A stretch of 64,000 nucleotides of DNA from positions 87,608 through 151,607 of the forward strand of contig DAOUKT010000010.1 of assembly GCA_034421015.1 (NCBI GenBank). The letters are read 5' to 3'. Under the pieces are notes generated by a model. It had not been told where the DNA came from and searched no databases. It was given only the letters and a program-made list of their open reading frames with translations. Made by a program: the position numbers and the translations under genes. Origin of the DNA: DAOUJW01 sp034421015. Lineage in GTDB: Bacteria; Chloroflexota; Dehalococcoidia; Lucifugimonadales; UBA2985. This document shows, piece by piece, positions 51,110-59,578 of the stretch (its first letter is position 1; each line of letters opens with the position of its first letter).

Positions 51110-53065
51110 ATGAGGTTACGAATTGCGGAGCTAACGAGGCTAACAGTTGTGGTTTTGGCAATTGGAATGTTAGCAGTCGCCTTGGCGTGTGCCAGCGAGG
51201 AGGCCACCGAAGAGCCCACTGCTGCGCCGACTCCCACCACGCCGGCGGCGGCTACGCCTCTCACCGTAGACGCTCAGCCGACGGCAGCGCCGGTTGAGCA
51301 GATGGAGGCGGACCTCCCATGGATGGAGCGGTATCTGAAGAGCCCGGGATATGATCCGGCATGGGGTGATCCCGTCACGGGCGGAACGTACATATTTGGC
51401 GCCCAGCGTGACAGCACCAACTTTACCCCGGCTGTGCAGGGATGCTGCTATACACATGGCTGTTTCCGCGGGCTGCCGTGGAACTCCCTGTTCCGCATTG
51501 ATCCATGGACAGGGGACCTCACTGCTCTGGAGGGTGACCTCGTCCAGGAGTGGGAGTTGTCCGAGGATGGTCAGACCCTGTCGCTGCAGCTCCACGAGGG
51601 AGTCACCTTCTTCAATACGATTCCGGAAGAGTCCCCGCTGCCTGCTGAGTACAACGGGGGCCTGATCGCCGGGGATGAGCTGGTGTGCGAGGACGTAGTG
51701 GCAACCTACGAACGCCTCTATCTGTCGCCGCCAGAGTGGGAGAACAGAATCGGGTATGCGAGGGCAGACCTGGCCCACCTGGAATCGGTTACCTGCCCCG
51801 ACGGTCCCAGGGGACACTCAGTTCAGATGAATTTCGAGCGACCTATGGCCAAGACCATGGGTATTCTGTCCGGCCGGGCGGCTGCCATCATGGACAAGGA
51901 AGTCGTGGACTGGCTCTACGACTGGGGCGCTACGGAAGGCTCTGCCTACATGGACACTGAGGTCCCGGGTAACTTCTACTCCATGCACGGCACTGGTCCG
52001 TTCATGCCAGTGGAGATCAACCTGAACGTGAGTACCGACTTTGTGGCGAACCCCAACTACTTCCGAGACGGGCTGCCACTGCTGGACGCATACCGAAACG
52101 TGGTCATCAAGGACATAGGCAGCCGGTTCACGGCCCTTGCGACCGGAAAGATCCACTACATGGGAGAGGGCAGCTGGAGCATGACGCCCGGCCAGGCGGA
52201 GCAGGCCATCCGGGACTTCTCGGACCGGGTAGTCATAAACAACCAGCTGAACCACTGGGCCAGAACAATAGCGTTTGGAGCTAATGCTCCCTGGGATGAC
52301 GTCCGCGTAAGGAAGGCGGTCCACTTGGCCCTTGATCGAGACCAGTGGCTTGACTTCTACCGGATAGCCGGCTACGACGGGATGAAGCTGGCAAATACAA
52401 TGGCGCCGGGAACCTTCTACGCCCCCACGGACGAGGAGATAAGGACCTGGCCCGGTTACCGCCAGCCCAAGGACGAGGACATTGCTGAGGCCAACCGGCT
52501 GATGGATGAGGTGTTCGGGGAAGGCGAACGTCCCGACGTCCAGTGCATGGCCACTGTTACAAACCAGGCCGACATCGATGCGTGCCTGTTCGTGATCGAC
52601 AACCTGGGGAAGAACCTGGGAATGAAGGTCAGCTCCCAGTTCGCAGAGCAGGCCGCCCTGACGCCCATTCTTGAAACCGGAAACTTCGACTTCAACATCA
52701 GCTCATACAACTCCTCCACGATCGGTGACCCGGACGACGACCTGTATGCCAATTACTTCCACGAATATCTCGGGACCACATCCAGGGAGTCCATGCAGGC
52801 CAGGTGGGAGGAGCAGCCAGAAGTGCTGGCAGAGGTCGCGGCGATGATTCAGGGCCAGTCCGCGGAGTTGGACCCGTTGAAGAGGAAGGAGCTTGTTCGG
52901 GAACTGGACCTGAAGATAATCGACGAGGTTTCGCAGTACGTGGTGGTGGGCTGGAGCCTCATCTTCCCCGGCTGGCGCGCGGAGCTGAAGGGTTGGAGGG
53001 GCTACGACCTGTACTCCTACACCAAGTACGCAATGCACGAGAGGATGTGGATCGCAGACAGCTAG
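51110..53065 (+). CDS. Family-5 solute-binding lipoprotein, array copy 3
   Basis: 651 residues from ATG 51110, which has AGGAGGGG upstream; a longer in-frame start at 51062 overlaps the promoter. The signal peptide MRLRIAELTRLTVVVLAIGM is encoded by visibly AT-richer DNA than the mature part. The mature protein is closest to copy 4 (VTFFNTIPEESPLPAEYNGG, GILSGRAAAIMDKEVVDW, YNSSTIGDPDDDLYANYF). It keeps QGCCYTHGC and the C-terminal block. Its middle has GATEGSAYMDTEVPGNFYSM where copy 1 has SDREN-type sequence. Confidence 0.92.
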   Translation: MRLRIAELTRLTVVVLAIGMLAVALACASEEATEEPTAAPTPTTPAAATPLTVDAQPTAAPVEQMEADLPWMERYLKSPGYDPAWGDPVTGGTYIFGAQRDSTNFTPAVQGCCYTHGCFRGLPWNSLFRIDPWTGDLTALEGDLVQEWELSEDGQTLSLQLHEGVTFFNTIPEESPLPAEYNGGLIAGDELVCEDVVATYERLYLSPPEWENRIGYARADLAHLESVTCPDGPRGHSVQMNFERPMAKTMGILSGRAAAIMDKEVVDWLYDWGATEGSAYMDTEVPGNFYSMHGTGPFMPVEINLNVSTDFVANPNYFRDGLPLLDAYRNVVIKDIGSRFTALATGKIHYMGEGSWSMTPGQAEQAIRDFSDRVVINNQLNHWARTIAFGANAPWDDVRVRKAVHLALDRDQWLDFYRIAGYDGMKLANTMAPGTFYAPTDEEIRTWPGYRQPKDEDIAEANRLMDEVFGEGERPDVQCMATVTNQADIDACLFVIDNLGKNLGMKVSSQFAEQAALTPILETGNFDFNISSYNSSTIGDPDDDLYANYFHEYLGTTSRESMQARWEEQPEVLAEVAAMIQGQSAELDPLKRKELVRELDLKIIDEVSQYVVVGWSLIFPGWRAELKGWRGYDLYSYTKYAMHERMWIADS

Positions 53066-53104
53066 GAAGCGGATAGATTCCGTAGCTCAACAGGACCCCG
53101 ATAG

Positions 53105-53142
53105 AGAGTCCCCGCATGCAAATGCGGGGACTCTTCTTTTTT
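53105..53142 (+). terminator. Terminator after array copy 3
   Basis: AGAGTCCCCGCAT (53105-53117) pairs with ATGCGGGGACTCT (53122-53134), followed by TCTTTTTT. Confidence 0.9.
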
Positions 53143-53155
53143 GCCGCTCCATGTA

Positions 53156-53184
53156 TTGACAAGAATTACGAGTAATGCTAATGT
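53156..53184 (+). promoter_or_regulatory. Promoter of array copy 4
   Basis: TTGACA (53156-53161), 17 bases ending TGC, TAATGT (53179-53184). The following leader to the ATG is nearly the same as that of copy 5. Confidence 0.75.
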
Positions 53185-53222
53185 GGCGTGTATCTAAAAC
53201 TCCAATATAAAGAGGGTGAGAT

Positions 53223-55178
53223 ATGAAATTACGAGTTGCAGAGCTAACGAGGTTAACGGTTGCGGTTTTGGCAATTGGAATGTTGGCCGTCGCCCTGGCG
53301 TGCGCCAGCGAGGAGGCCACCGAGGCGCCCACTGCTGCGCCGACTCCCACCACGCCTGCTGCGTCTACGCCTCTGACCGTAGACGCCCAGCCGACAGCAG
53401 CGCCAGTTGAGCAGATGGATGCGGACCTCCCGTGGATGGAGCGGTACCTGAAGAGCCCGGGATATGATCCGGAATGGGGCCAGCCTACAAGCGGGGGCAC
53501 CTTTATCTTTGGGGCCCAGCGGGACAGCAACCAGTTCACACCGGCTGTCCAGGGGTGTTGCTACACTCATGGCTGCTTCCGCGGGCTGCCGTGGAACTCC
53601 CTGTTCCGCATCGATCCGTGGACCGGAGACCTGACGTCCATAGAGGGTGACCTGGTCGAGCATTGGGAGTTGGCTCAGGACGGTGTGACCCTGACGTTGC
53701 AGCTCCATGAGGGCGTGACGTTCTTCCACACCATCCCGGAAGAGTCTCCGTTGCCGGCTGAGTACAACGGAGGCCAGATCGCGGGGGATGAGTTCGTGTG
53801 CGAGGATGTTGTAGCGACATTCGATCGGCTGTATCTCTCCAGGCCGGAGTGGGAAACCAGGATAAGCTATGCCGGACCGGACCTCGCACATCTTGAAGAG
53901 GTCAGCTGCCCCGATGGTCCCAGAGGACACGCCGTTGTGATGCACTTCGAGCGGCCCATGGGTAAGACTATGGGTATTCTGGCCGGCCGGGCCGCGGCCA
54001 TCATGGACAAGGAAGTTGTGGAGTGGCTGTACGACTTTGGCGAGGCTGAAGGCGTGGCCTTCATGGATACGGAGATTCCCGCGAACTTCTACAGCATGCA
54101 CGGCACCGGGCCCTTCATGCCGGTGGACATCAACCTGAGCGTTAGTACCGAATTCGTTGCGAATCCCAACTACTGGCGCGAGGGACTGCCCCTCATCGAC
54201 GCCTACCGCAACGTGGTCATCAAGGACATCGGAAGCCGGTTCACGGCCCTGGCCACCGGCAAGATCCACTACATGGGAGAGGGCAGCTGGAGCATGACTC
54301 CCGGCCAGGCGGAGCAGGCTATCCGGGACTTCCCGGACCGTATCGTCATCAACAACCAGTTGAACCACTGGGCCAGGACCATCGCATTTGGGGCCAGGGC
54401 ACCGTGGGACGATGTTCGGGTGCGAAAGGCGATTCACCTGGCCATAGACCGTGACGGCTGGCTTGACTTCTACCGGATAGGCGGCTACGAGGGCATGAAG
54501 CTGGCGCACATAATGGCGCCGGGCACCTACTACGCTCCCACGGACGAGGAGATAAGGCAGTGGCCGGGATACCGCCAGCCGAAGGATGAGGACGTGGCGG
54601 AGGCCAACTGGCTGATGGACGAGGTGTTTGGACCCGGAGAGCGGCCCAACGCCCAGTGCATGGCGACCGTGACCAATCAGTCTGACATCGACGCCTGCCT
54701 GTACGTCATTGACAACCTGGGCAAAAACCTGGGAATGGAGGTAGATTCGCAGTTCGGAGAACAGGCTGCACTGACGCCAATCACCGACAGCGGGAACTTC
54801 GACTTCCGCATCAGTTCGTACAATTCCTCCACAATTGGTGACCCGGATGACGATGTCTATAGCAACTACGTCCCGGAGTTCATTTCAGCCTCCTCCAAGG
54901 CAATGATGGATGCCCGGTGGTCTGAGTTGCCGGAGGTGTTGGCAGAGGTGGAGGCGATGATCCGGGCCCAGTCCGCGGAGCTTGACCCGATAAAGAGGAA
55001 GGAGCTTGTCACAGAGCTGGACCTGAAGATACTGAACGACGTGTCACAGTTCGTGGTGGTGGGCTGGAGTCTCATCTTCCCCGGCTGGCGCGTGGAGCTG
55101 AAGGGGTGGAAGGGCTACGACCTGTACTCCTACACCAAGTACGCAATGCACGAGAGGATGTGGATCACAGACAGCTAG
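53223..55178 (+). CDS. Family-5 solute-binding lipoprotein, array copy 4
   Basis: 651 residues. Signal peptide MKLRVAELTRLTVAVLAIGM and lipobox match copy 5 exactly, while the mature body matches copy 3: VTFFHTIPEESPLPAEYNGG, GILAGRAAAIMDKEVVEW and YNSSTIGDPDDDVYSNYV. One local oddity is EANWLMDEVFG, where other copies have Arg (ANRLMDEVFG). It ends MWITDS. Two neighbouring copies with such similar bodies suggest the most recent tandem duplication in the array, or gene conversion between them. Confidence 0.92.
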   Translation: MKLRVAELTRLTVAVLAIGMLAVALACASEEATEAPTAAPTPTTPAASTPLTVDAQPTAAPVEQMDADLPWMERYLKSPGYDPEWGQPTSGGTFIFGAQRDSNQFTPAVQGCCYTHGCFRGLPWNSLFRIDPWTGDLTSIEGDLVEHWELAQDGVTLTLQLHEGVTFFHTIPEESPLPAEYNGGQIAGDEFVCEDVVATFDRLYLSRPEWETRISYAGPDLAHLEEVSCPDGPRGHAVVMHFERPMGKTMGILAGRAAAIMDKEVVEWLYDFGEAEGVAFMDTEIPANFYSMHGTGPFMPVDINLSVSTEFVANPNYWREGLPLIDAYRNVVIKDIGSRFTALATGKIHYMGEGSWSMTPGQAEQAIRDFPDRIVINNQLNHWARTIAFGARAPWDDVRVRKAIHLAIDRDGWLDFYRIGGYEGMKLAHIMAPGTYYAPTDEEIRQWPGYRQPKDEDVAEANWLMDEVFGPGERPNAQCMATVTNQSDIDACLYVIDNLGKNLGMEVDSQFGEQAALTPITDSGNFDFRISSYNSSTIGDPDDDVYSNYVPEFISASSKAMMDARWSELPEVLAEVEAMIRAQSAELDPIKRKELVTELDLKILNDVSQFVVVGWSLIFPGWRVELKGWKGYDLYSYTKYAMHERMWITDS

Positions 55179-55215
55179 GAAGCGGATAGATTCCGTAGTT
55201 CTACAAGACCCCGAT

Positions 55216-55256
55216 AGAGAGTCCCCGCACGTAAATGCGGGGACTCTCTCTTCTTG
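55216..55256 (+). terminator. Terminator after array copy 4
   Basis: AGAGAGTCCCCGCA (55216-55229) pairs with TGCGGGGACTCTCT (55236-55249), followed by CTTCTT. Confidence 0.85.
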
Positions 55257-55268
55257 TCGCAGTATGCA

Positions 55269-55297
55269 TTGACAATGCTTACGAGTAATGCTAATGT
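55269..55297 (+). promoter_or_regulatory. Promoter of array copy 5
   Basis: TTGACA (55269-55274), 17 bases ending TGC, TAATGT (55292-55297). Confidence 0.75.
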
Positions 55298-55335
55298 GGC
55301 GTGTATCTAAAACTCCAATATAAGGAGGGTGAGAT

Positions 55336-57291
55336 ATGAAATTACGAGTTGCGGAGCTAACGAGGTTAACGGTTGCGGTTTTGGCAATTGGAATGTTGGC
55401 CGTCGCCCTGGCGTGCGCCAGCGAGGAGGAGCCCACCGCCGAGCCCACGGCCGAGGCAACGCCAACGACGCCTGCGGCGTCTACACCTTTGACCGTAGGC
55501 GCTCAACCCACGGCAACGCCGGTCGAACGGATGGATGCGGACGTGGCGTGGATGGATCGATACCTGCAGAGCCCGGGCTACGACCCTGCGTGGGGTGATC
55601 CCGTAACAGGAGGCACCTTCGTCTTCGGCGCGCAGCGGGACGGCACAACTTTCTACGCCAATAACCAGGGATGCTGTTACACTCACGGCTGCTTCCGGGG
55701 ACTTCCCTGGAGTTCGCTGTTCGGCATAGACGCCTGGACTGGGGATCTCACGGCCATAGAGGGTGAGCTGGCGGAGAGCTGGGAGTTGTCGTCCGACGGC
55801 CTGACGCTGACCATACAGCTCCGTGAGGGGATAATGTTCTTCGACCAGATGGCGGAGGAGTCCATAGTCCCTGCGGAGTTCAACGGCGGACAGATTCTTG
55901 GCGACGAGCTTGTCTGCGAAGATGCCGTGGCTACCTATGACAGGTACGTATTTCCGCCGGATAACGTGAGCCAGTTCCTGACGTCCGGGCGGAGGAACCT
56001 GAACCACTTCGTGAGTTCGAGCTGTCCAGACGGTCCGCGAGGGCACACCTTCGTAATGCACTTTGACCAGCCTCTTGCAAAGACCGTCGGGATAATGGCC
56101 GGCGACGGCGCGCAAGTCCTGGACAAGGAGTACGTCGAATGGCTCCAGGAGTACTCCGACCGTGAGGACAAGCTGTTCGGCCGGGAGCAGGTCCCGGAAA
56201 ACTTCTACTCCATGCACGGCACGGGACCCTTCATACCCACGGAGCTCAACCGGAGTGTGAGCGCCACCTATGATCGCAATCCCAACTACTGGAAGGAAGG
56301 ATTGCCGCTGCTGGACCGGTATCACAACGTGGTTATCAAGGACATCGGCAGCCGGTTCACGGCCCTGGCAACGGGGAAGATTCACTACATGGGAGAGGGC
56401 AGCTGGAGCATGACCCCCGGCCAGGCTGAGCAGGCCATCCGGGACTTCTCGGACCGGATTGTCATCAATAACCAGCTGAACCACTGGGCCAGGACAATGA
56501 TATTCGGAGCGCGGGAGCCGTGGAGCGACGTGCGGGTGAGGAAGGCCATTCATCTCGCCATAGACCGGGACGGCTGGCTGGACTTCTACCGAATAGCCGG
56601 CTACGACGGCATGAAGCTGGCCCACACTATGGCTCCAGGTACGTTCTACGCTCCCACGGACGAGGAGATAAGGCAGTGGCCCGGGTATCGACAGCCGAAG
56701 GACGAGGACGTGGCCGAGGCCAACCGGCTGATGGACGAGGTGTTCGGCCCAGGCGAGCGGCCAACGGCGAAGTGCATGGCCGTGACCACTGACCAGGCTG
56801 ACATCGACGCCTGCCTGTACATGATAGACACCCTGAAGAAGAGCCTGGGAATGGATATTTCCTCCGACTTCATGGAGGCCGCCGCCAGGACGGACATCCT
56901 GACTACGGGCAACTTCGACTTCACCATAAGCTCGTACACCTCCTCCATCATCGGCGACCCCGATGACGGGTTCCTGAAGTACCTCCCGGACAACTTCTTC
57001 GCAAGCACCAGGGCGATGTCCCAGGCCAGGCTTGACGAGCAGCCGGAACTGAGGGCGGAGTTGAACGAGATGATACTGGCGCAGTCAGCCGAGTTGGATC
57101 CTCTAAAGAGGAAGGAAATGGTGCGTGAGTTGGACCTCAGGCTCCTTAACGAGGACCTTTCCTACGTCCTGGTGGGCTGGAGCCTCATATTCCCCGGCTG
57201 GAGGGTGGAGCTGAAGGGGTGGAGAGGGTACGACCTGTACTCCAACACCAAGTACATCATGCACGAAAGGATGTGGCTGGCCGAAAACTGA
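55336..57291 (+). CDS. Family-5 solute-binding lipoprotein, array copy 5 (mosaic)
   Basis: 651 residues. Promoter, leader and signal peptide are those of copy 4, but the mature body groups with copy 1: IMFFDQMAEESIVPAEFNGG, GRRNLNHF, SDREDKLFGREQVPENFYSM, VTTDQADIDACLYMIDTL and DILTTGNFDFTISSYTSS. The linker (EEPTAEPTAEATPTTPAAS) begins like copy 1 and ends like copy 3. This points to recombination between copies near the linker. It is followed by a different terminator sequence from copies 2-4. Confidence 0.92.
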   Translation: MKLRVAELTRLTVAVLAIGMLAVALACASEEEPTAEPTAEATPTTPAASTPLTVGAQPTATPVERMDADVAWMDRYLQSPGYDPAWGDPVTGGTFVFGAQRDGTTFYANNQGCCYTHGCFRGLPWSSLFGIDAWTGDLTAIEGELAESWELSSDGLTLTIQLREGIMFFDQMAEESIVPAEFNGGQILGDELVCEDAVATYDRYVFPPDNVSQFLTSGRRNLNHFVSSSCPDGPRGHTFVMHFDQPLAKTVGIMAGDGAQVLDKEYVEWLQEYSDREDKLFGREQVPENFYSMHGTGPFIPTELNRSVSATYDRNPNYWKEGLPLLDRYHNVVIKDIGSRFTALATGKIHYMGEGSWSMTPGQAEQAIRDFSDRIVINNQLNHWARTMIFGAREPWSDVRVRKAIHLAIDRDGWLDFYRIAGYDGMKLAHTMAPGTFYAPTDEEIRQWPGYRQPKDEDVAEANRLMDEVFGPGERPTAKCMAVTTDQADIDACLYMIDTLKKSLGMDISSDFMEAAARTDILTTGNFDFTISSYTSSIIGDPDDGFLKYLPDNFFASTRAMSQARLDEQPELRAELNEMILAQSAELDPLKRKEMVRELDLRLLNEDLSYVLVGWSLIFPGWRVELKGWRGYDLYSNTKYIMHERMWLAEN

Positions 57292-57328
57292 TCTCCGGCA
57301 TCACTAGCTGACATCCATAGGTTGGTAG

Positions 57329-57369
57329 AAGGCGCCCCTCGCCACTCGGTGAGGGGCGCCTTGCGATTT
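57329..57369 (+). terminator. Terminator after array copy 5
   Basis: AAGGCGCCCCTC (57329-57340) pairs with GAGGGGCGCCTT (57351-57362), followed by GCGATTT. Confidence 0.85.
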
Positions 57370-57387
57370 CGGGTTCCCTGTATTGAA

Positions 57388-57416
57388 TTGACAAAAATAA
57401 CGCTTAATGGTAGCCT
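57388..57416 (+). promoter_or_regulatory. Promoter of array copy 6
   Basis: TTGACA (57388-57393), 17 bases ending TGG, TAGCCT (57411-57416). Confidence 0.7.
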
Positions 57417-57457
57417 TCAGCCAATGGGGAACACTAAAACAAGGAGGAAGAGGTAAA

Positions 57458-59398
57458 ATGCTACGTAATACGTCGATGGCAAGGCTTTTAGTGGCGGTAT
57501 TGGCGACCGCGATGCTGGCGGTTGCCTTGGCGTGTGCCAGCGAGGATCCCGAGGCAACCAGTGAGCCAACTGCCGTACCGCCTACGGCAACTCCCCCGCA
57601 GATCGTCACGCAGCCCACTGCCACTCCGGTGGACGGCGGGACTATGGCCGACCTTACGTGGATGGAGCGGTACCTGGAGAGCCCGGGCTACGACCCGGAG
57701 TGGGGTGATCCCAGGACCGGCGGGACCTTCGTCTTCGGGGCTCAGCTGGACGTGAGCCGCTTCACTCCTGCCGAGCAGGGTTGCTGCTACTACCACGGCT
57801 GTTATCGGGGTCTGCCCTGGAACTCCCTCTTTCGCATTGATCCCTGGACCGGCGACCTGGGCGCTATAGAGGGTGACCTGGTTGAGAGTTGGGAGATGGC
57901 GGAGGACGGCCTGAGCCTCACAATGCAGCTTCGGGAAGGGGTGACGTTCTTCCATGACATCCCGGAGCAGTCACCGCTGCCTGCCGAGTACAACGGCGGT
58001 CAGATTGCCGGTGACGAGTTCGTCTGCGAGGACGCGGTGGCTACCTACGAGAGGAATGTTACGCCGCCTGATTGGGAGACCAGGCTGACTGCCGGAAGAG
58101 TGGACCTGAGCCACCTGGAAAACATGACCTGCCCGGACGGCCCCAGGGGACACACCTTCGTGATGCACTTCTCGGAGCCCAGAGGGAAGACGCTGGGTGT
58201 GCTGGCAGGTCGAGCGGCGGTGGTCCTGGACAAGGACGTCGTCCAATGGCTCTATGACTGGGGCGAAAGGGAAGGCTCAGCCTTCATGGACAACGAGGTC
58301 CCGGGCAACTTCTACTCCATGCACGGCACCGGGCCGTTCATGCCGGTGGACATAAATCTGAACGTGAGCACAGACTTTGTTGCCAATCCCAACTACTTCA
58401 GGGAGGGGTTGCCTCTCATAGACGCCTACCGCAACGTGGTCATCAAGGACATTGGCAGCAGGTTTACGGCGCTGGCCACCGGGAAGATTCACTACATGGG
58501 AGAGGGCAGCTGGAGTATGACTCCGGGGCAGGCGGAGCAGGCAATACGTGACTTCTCGGGCCGGATTGTCATAAACAACCAGCTTAACCACTGGGCGAGG
58601 ACGATTGCATTTGGCGCAAACGCTCCCTGGGACGACGTGCGGGTGAGGAGGGCGATCCACCTGGCTCTCGACCGTGACCAGTGGCTTGACTTCTACCGGA
58701 TAGCCGGCTACGAGGGAATGAAGCTTGCAAACTCCTTCGCTCCGGGAACGTACTACGCCCCGACCGAGGAGGAGATAAGGACGTGGCCCGGGTATCGACA
58801 GCCGAAGGACGAGGACGTGGCGGAGGCCAACCGGCTGATGGACGAGGTGTTCGGGCCGGGGGAGAGGCCGTCTGCACAGTGCATGGCGACTGTCACCAAC
58901 CAGTCCGACATCGATGCCTGCGAGTTCGTCATTGACACGCTGAAGAAGAACCTGAACATGACGGTTTCCTCCGACTTCGGTGAGAACGCAGCGCAGACTC
59001 CCGTTGTGGAGAGCGGCAACTTCGACATGCGGATATCCTCCTATGTGCAGTCCACGATAGGCGACCCGGATGACGACCTCTACACCAACTACCTGATCGA
59101 TTTCGTATCGGCATCCGCCAAGACATTCCTGCAGGCTCGATGGGATGAGCAGCCGGAGGTGATGGCTGAGGTGGAGAGGATGATCCGGGCCCAGTCCAAT
59201 GTGTTGGACCCGGTGGAGAGGAAGGTACTCGCAAGAGAGATTGACCTGAAGCTGCTGAACGACGTGTCGCAGTATGTGGTTGTGGGATGGAGCCTCATCT
59301 TCCCCGGCTGGAGAGCTGAGCTGAAGGGATGGAAGGGCTACGACCTGTACTCCTACACCAAGTACGCCATGCACGAGAGGATGTGGATAGAAGGATAG
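57458..59398 (+). CDS. Family-5 solute-binding lipoprotein, array copy 6
   Basis: 646 residues from ATG 57458 with AGGAGGAAGAGG upstream; a longer start at 57407 would lie inside the promoter. Signal peptide MLRNTSMARLLVAVLATAML differs from copies 1-5. The mature body pairs with copy 7: FGAQLDVSRFTPAEQGCCYYHG, GVLAGRAAVVLDKDVV, KLANSFAPGTYYAPT, DTLKKNLNMTVSSDFGENAA and ISSYVQSTIGDPDDDLY. It ends MWIEG. The QL replacing QR after GA is a clean marker of this subgroup. Confidence 0.92.
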   Translation: MLRNTSMARLLVAVLATAMLAVALACASEDPEATSEPTAVPPTATPPQIVTQPTATPVDGGTMADLTWMERYLESPGYDPEWGDPRTGGTFVFGAQLDVSRFTPAEQGCCYYHGCYRGLPWNSLFRIDPWTGDLGAIEGDLVESWEMAEDGLSLTMQLREGVTFFHDIPEQSPLPAEYNGGQIAGDEFVCEDAVATYERNVTPPDWETRLTAGRVDLSHLENMTCPDGPRGHTFVMHFSEPRGKTLGVLAGRAAVVLDKDVVQWLYDWGEREGSAFMDNEVPGNFYSMHGTGPFMPVDINLNVSTDFVANPNYFREGLPLIDAYRNVVIKDIGSRFTALATGKIHYMGEGSWSMTPGQAEQAIRDFSGRIVINNQLNHWARTIAFGANAPWDDVRVRRAIHLALDRDQWLDFYRIAGYEGMKLANSFAPGTYYAPTEEEIRTWPGYRQPKDEDVAEANRLMDEVFGPGERPSAQCMATVTNQSDIDACEFVIDTLKKNLNMTVSSDFGENAAQTPVVESGNFDMRISSYVQSTIGDPDDDLYTNYLIDFVSASAKTFLQARWDEQPEVMAEVERMIRAQSNVLDPVERKVLAREIDLKLLNDVSQYVVVGWSLIFPGWRAELKGWKGYDLYSYTKYAMHERMWIEG

Positions 59399-59437
59399 GT
59401 GGGCCATAGCTGCATAACCTGATCAGGCTGGATCCAA

Positions 59438-59484
59438 AGGGCATCCCCCGCACGACAATGCGGGGGATGCCCCTTTCTGTTTTC
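59438..59484 (+). terminator. Terminator after array copy 6
   Basis: GGGCATCCCCCGCA (59439-59452) pairs with TGCGGGGGATGCCC (59459-59472), followed by CTTTCTGTTTT. Confidence 0.88.
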
Positions 59485-59500
59485 CCGCGCCAAGGCCGAT

Positions 59501-59529
59501 TTTACAATGCCAGAGATTAGTGCTAGCCT
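59501..59529 (+). promoter_or_regulatory. Promoter of array copy 7
   Basis: TTTACA (59501-59506), 17 bases ending TGC, TAGCCT (59524-59529). This is the only copy whose -35 lacks the TTG. Confidence 0.65.
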
Positions 59530-59578
59530 TACTCCGACCTGAAACTCCTCCAAATTTGTCATTTGCACGGAAGGCGGA

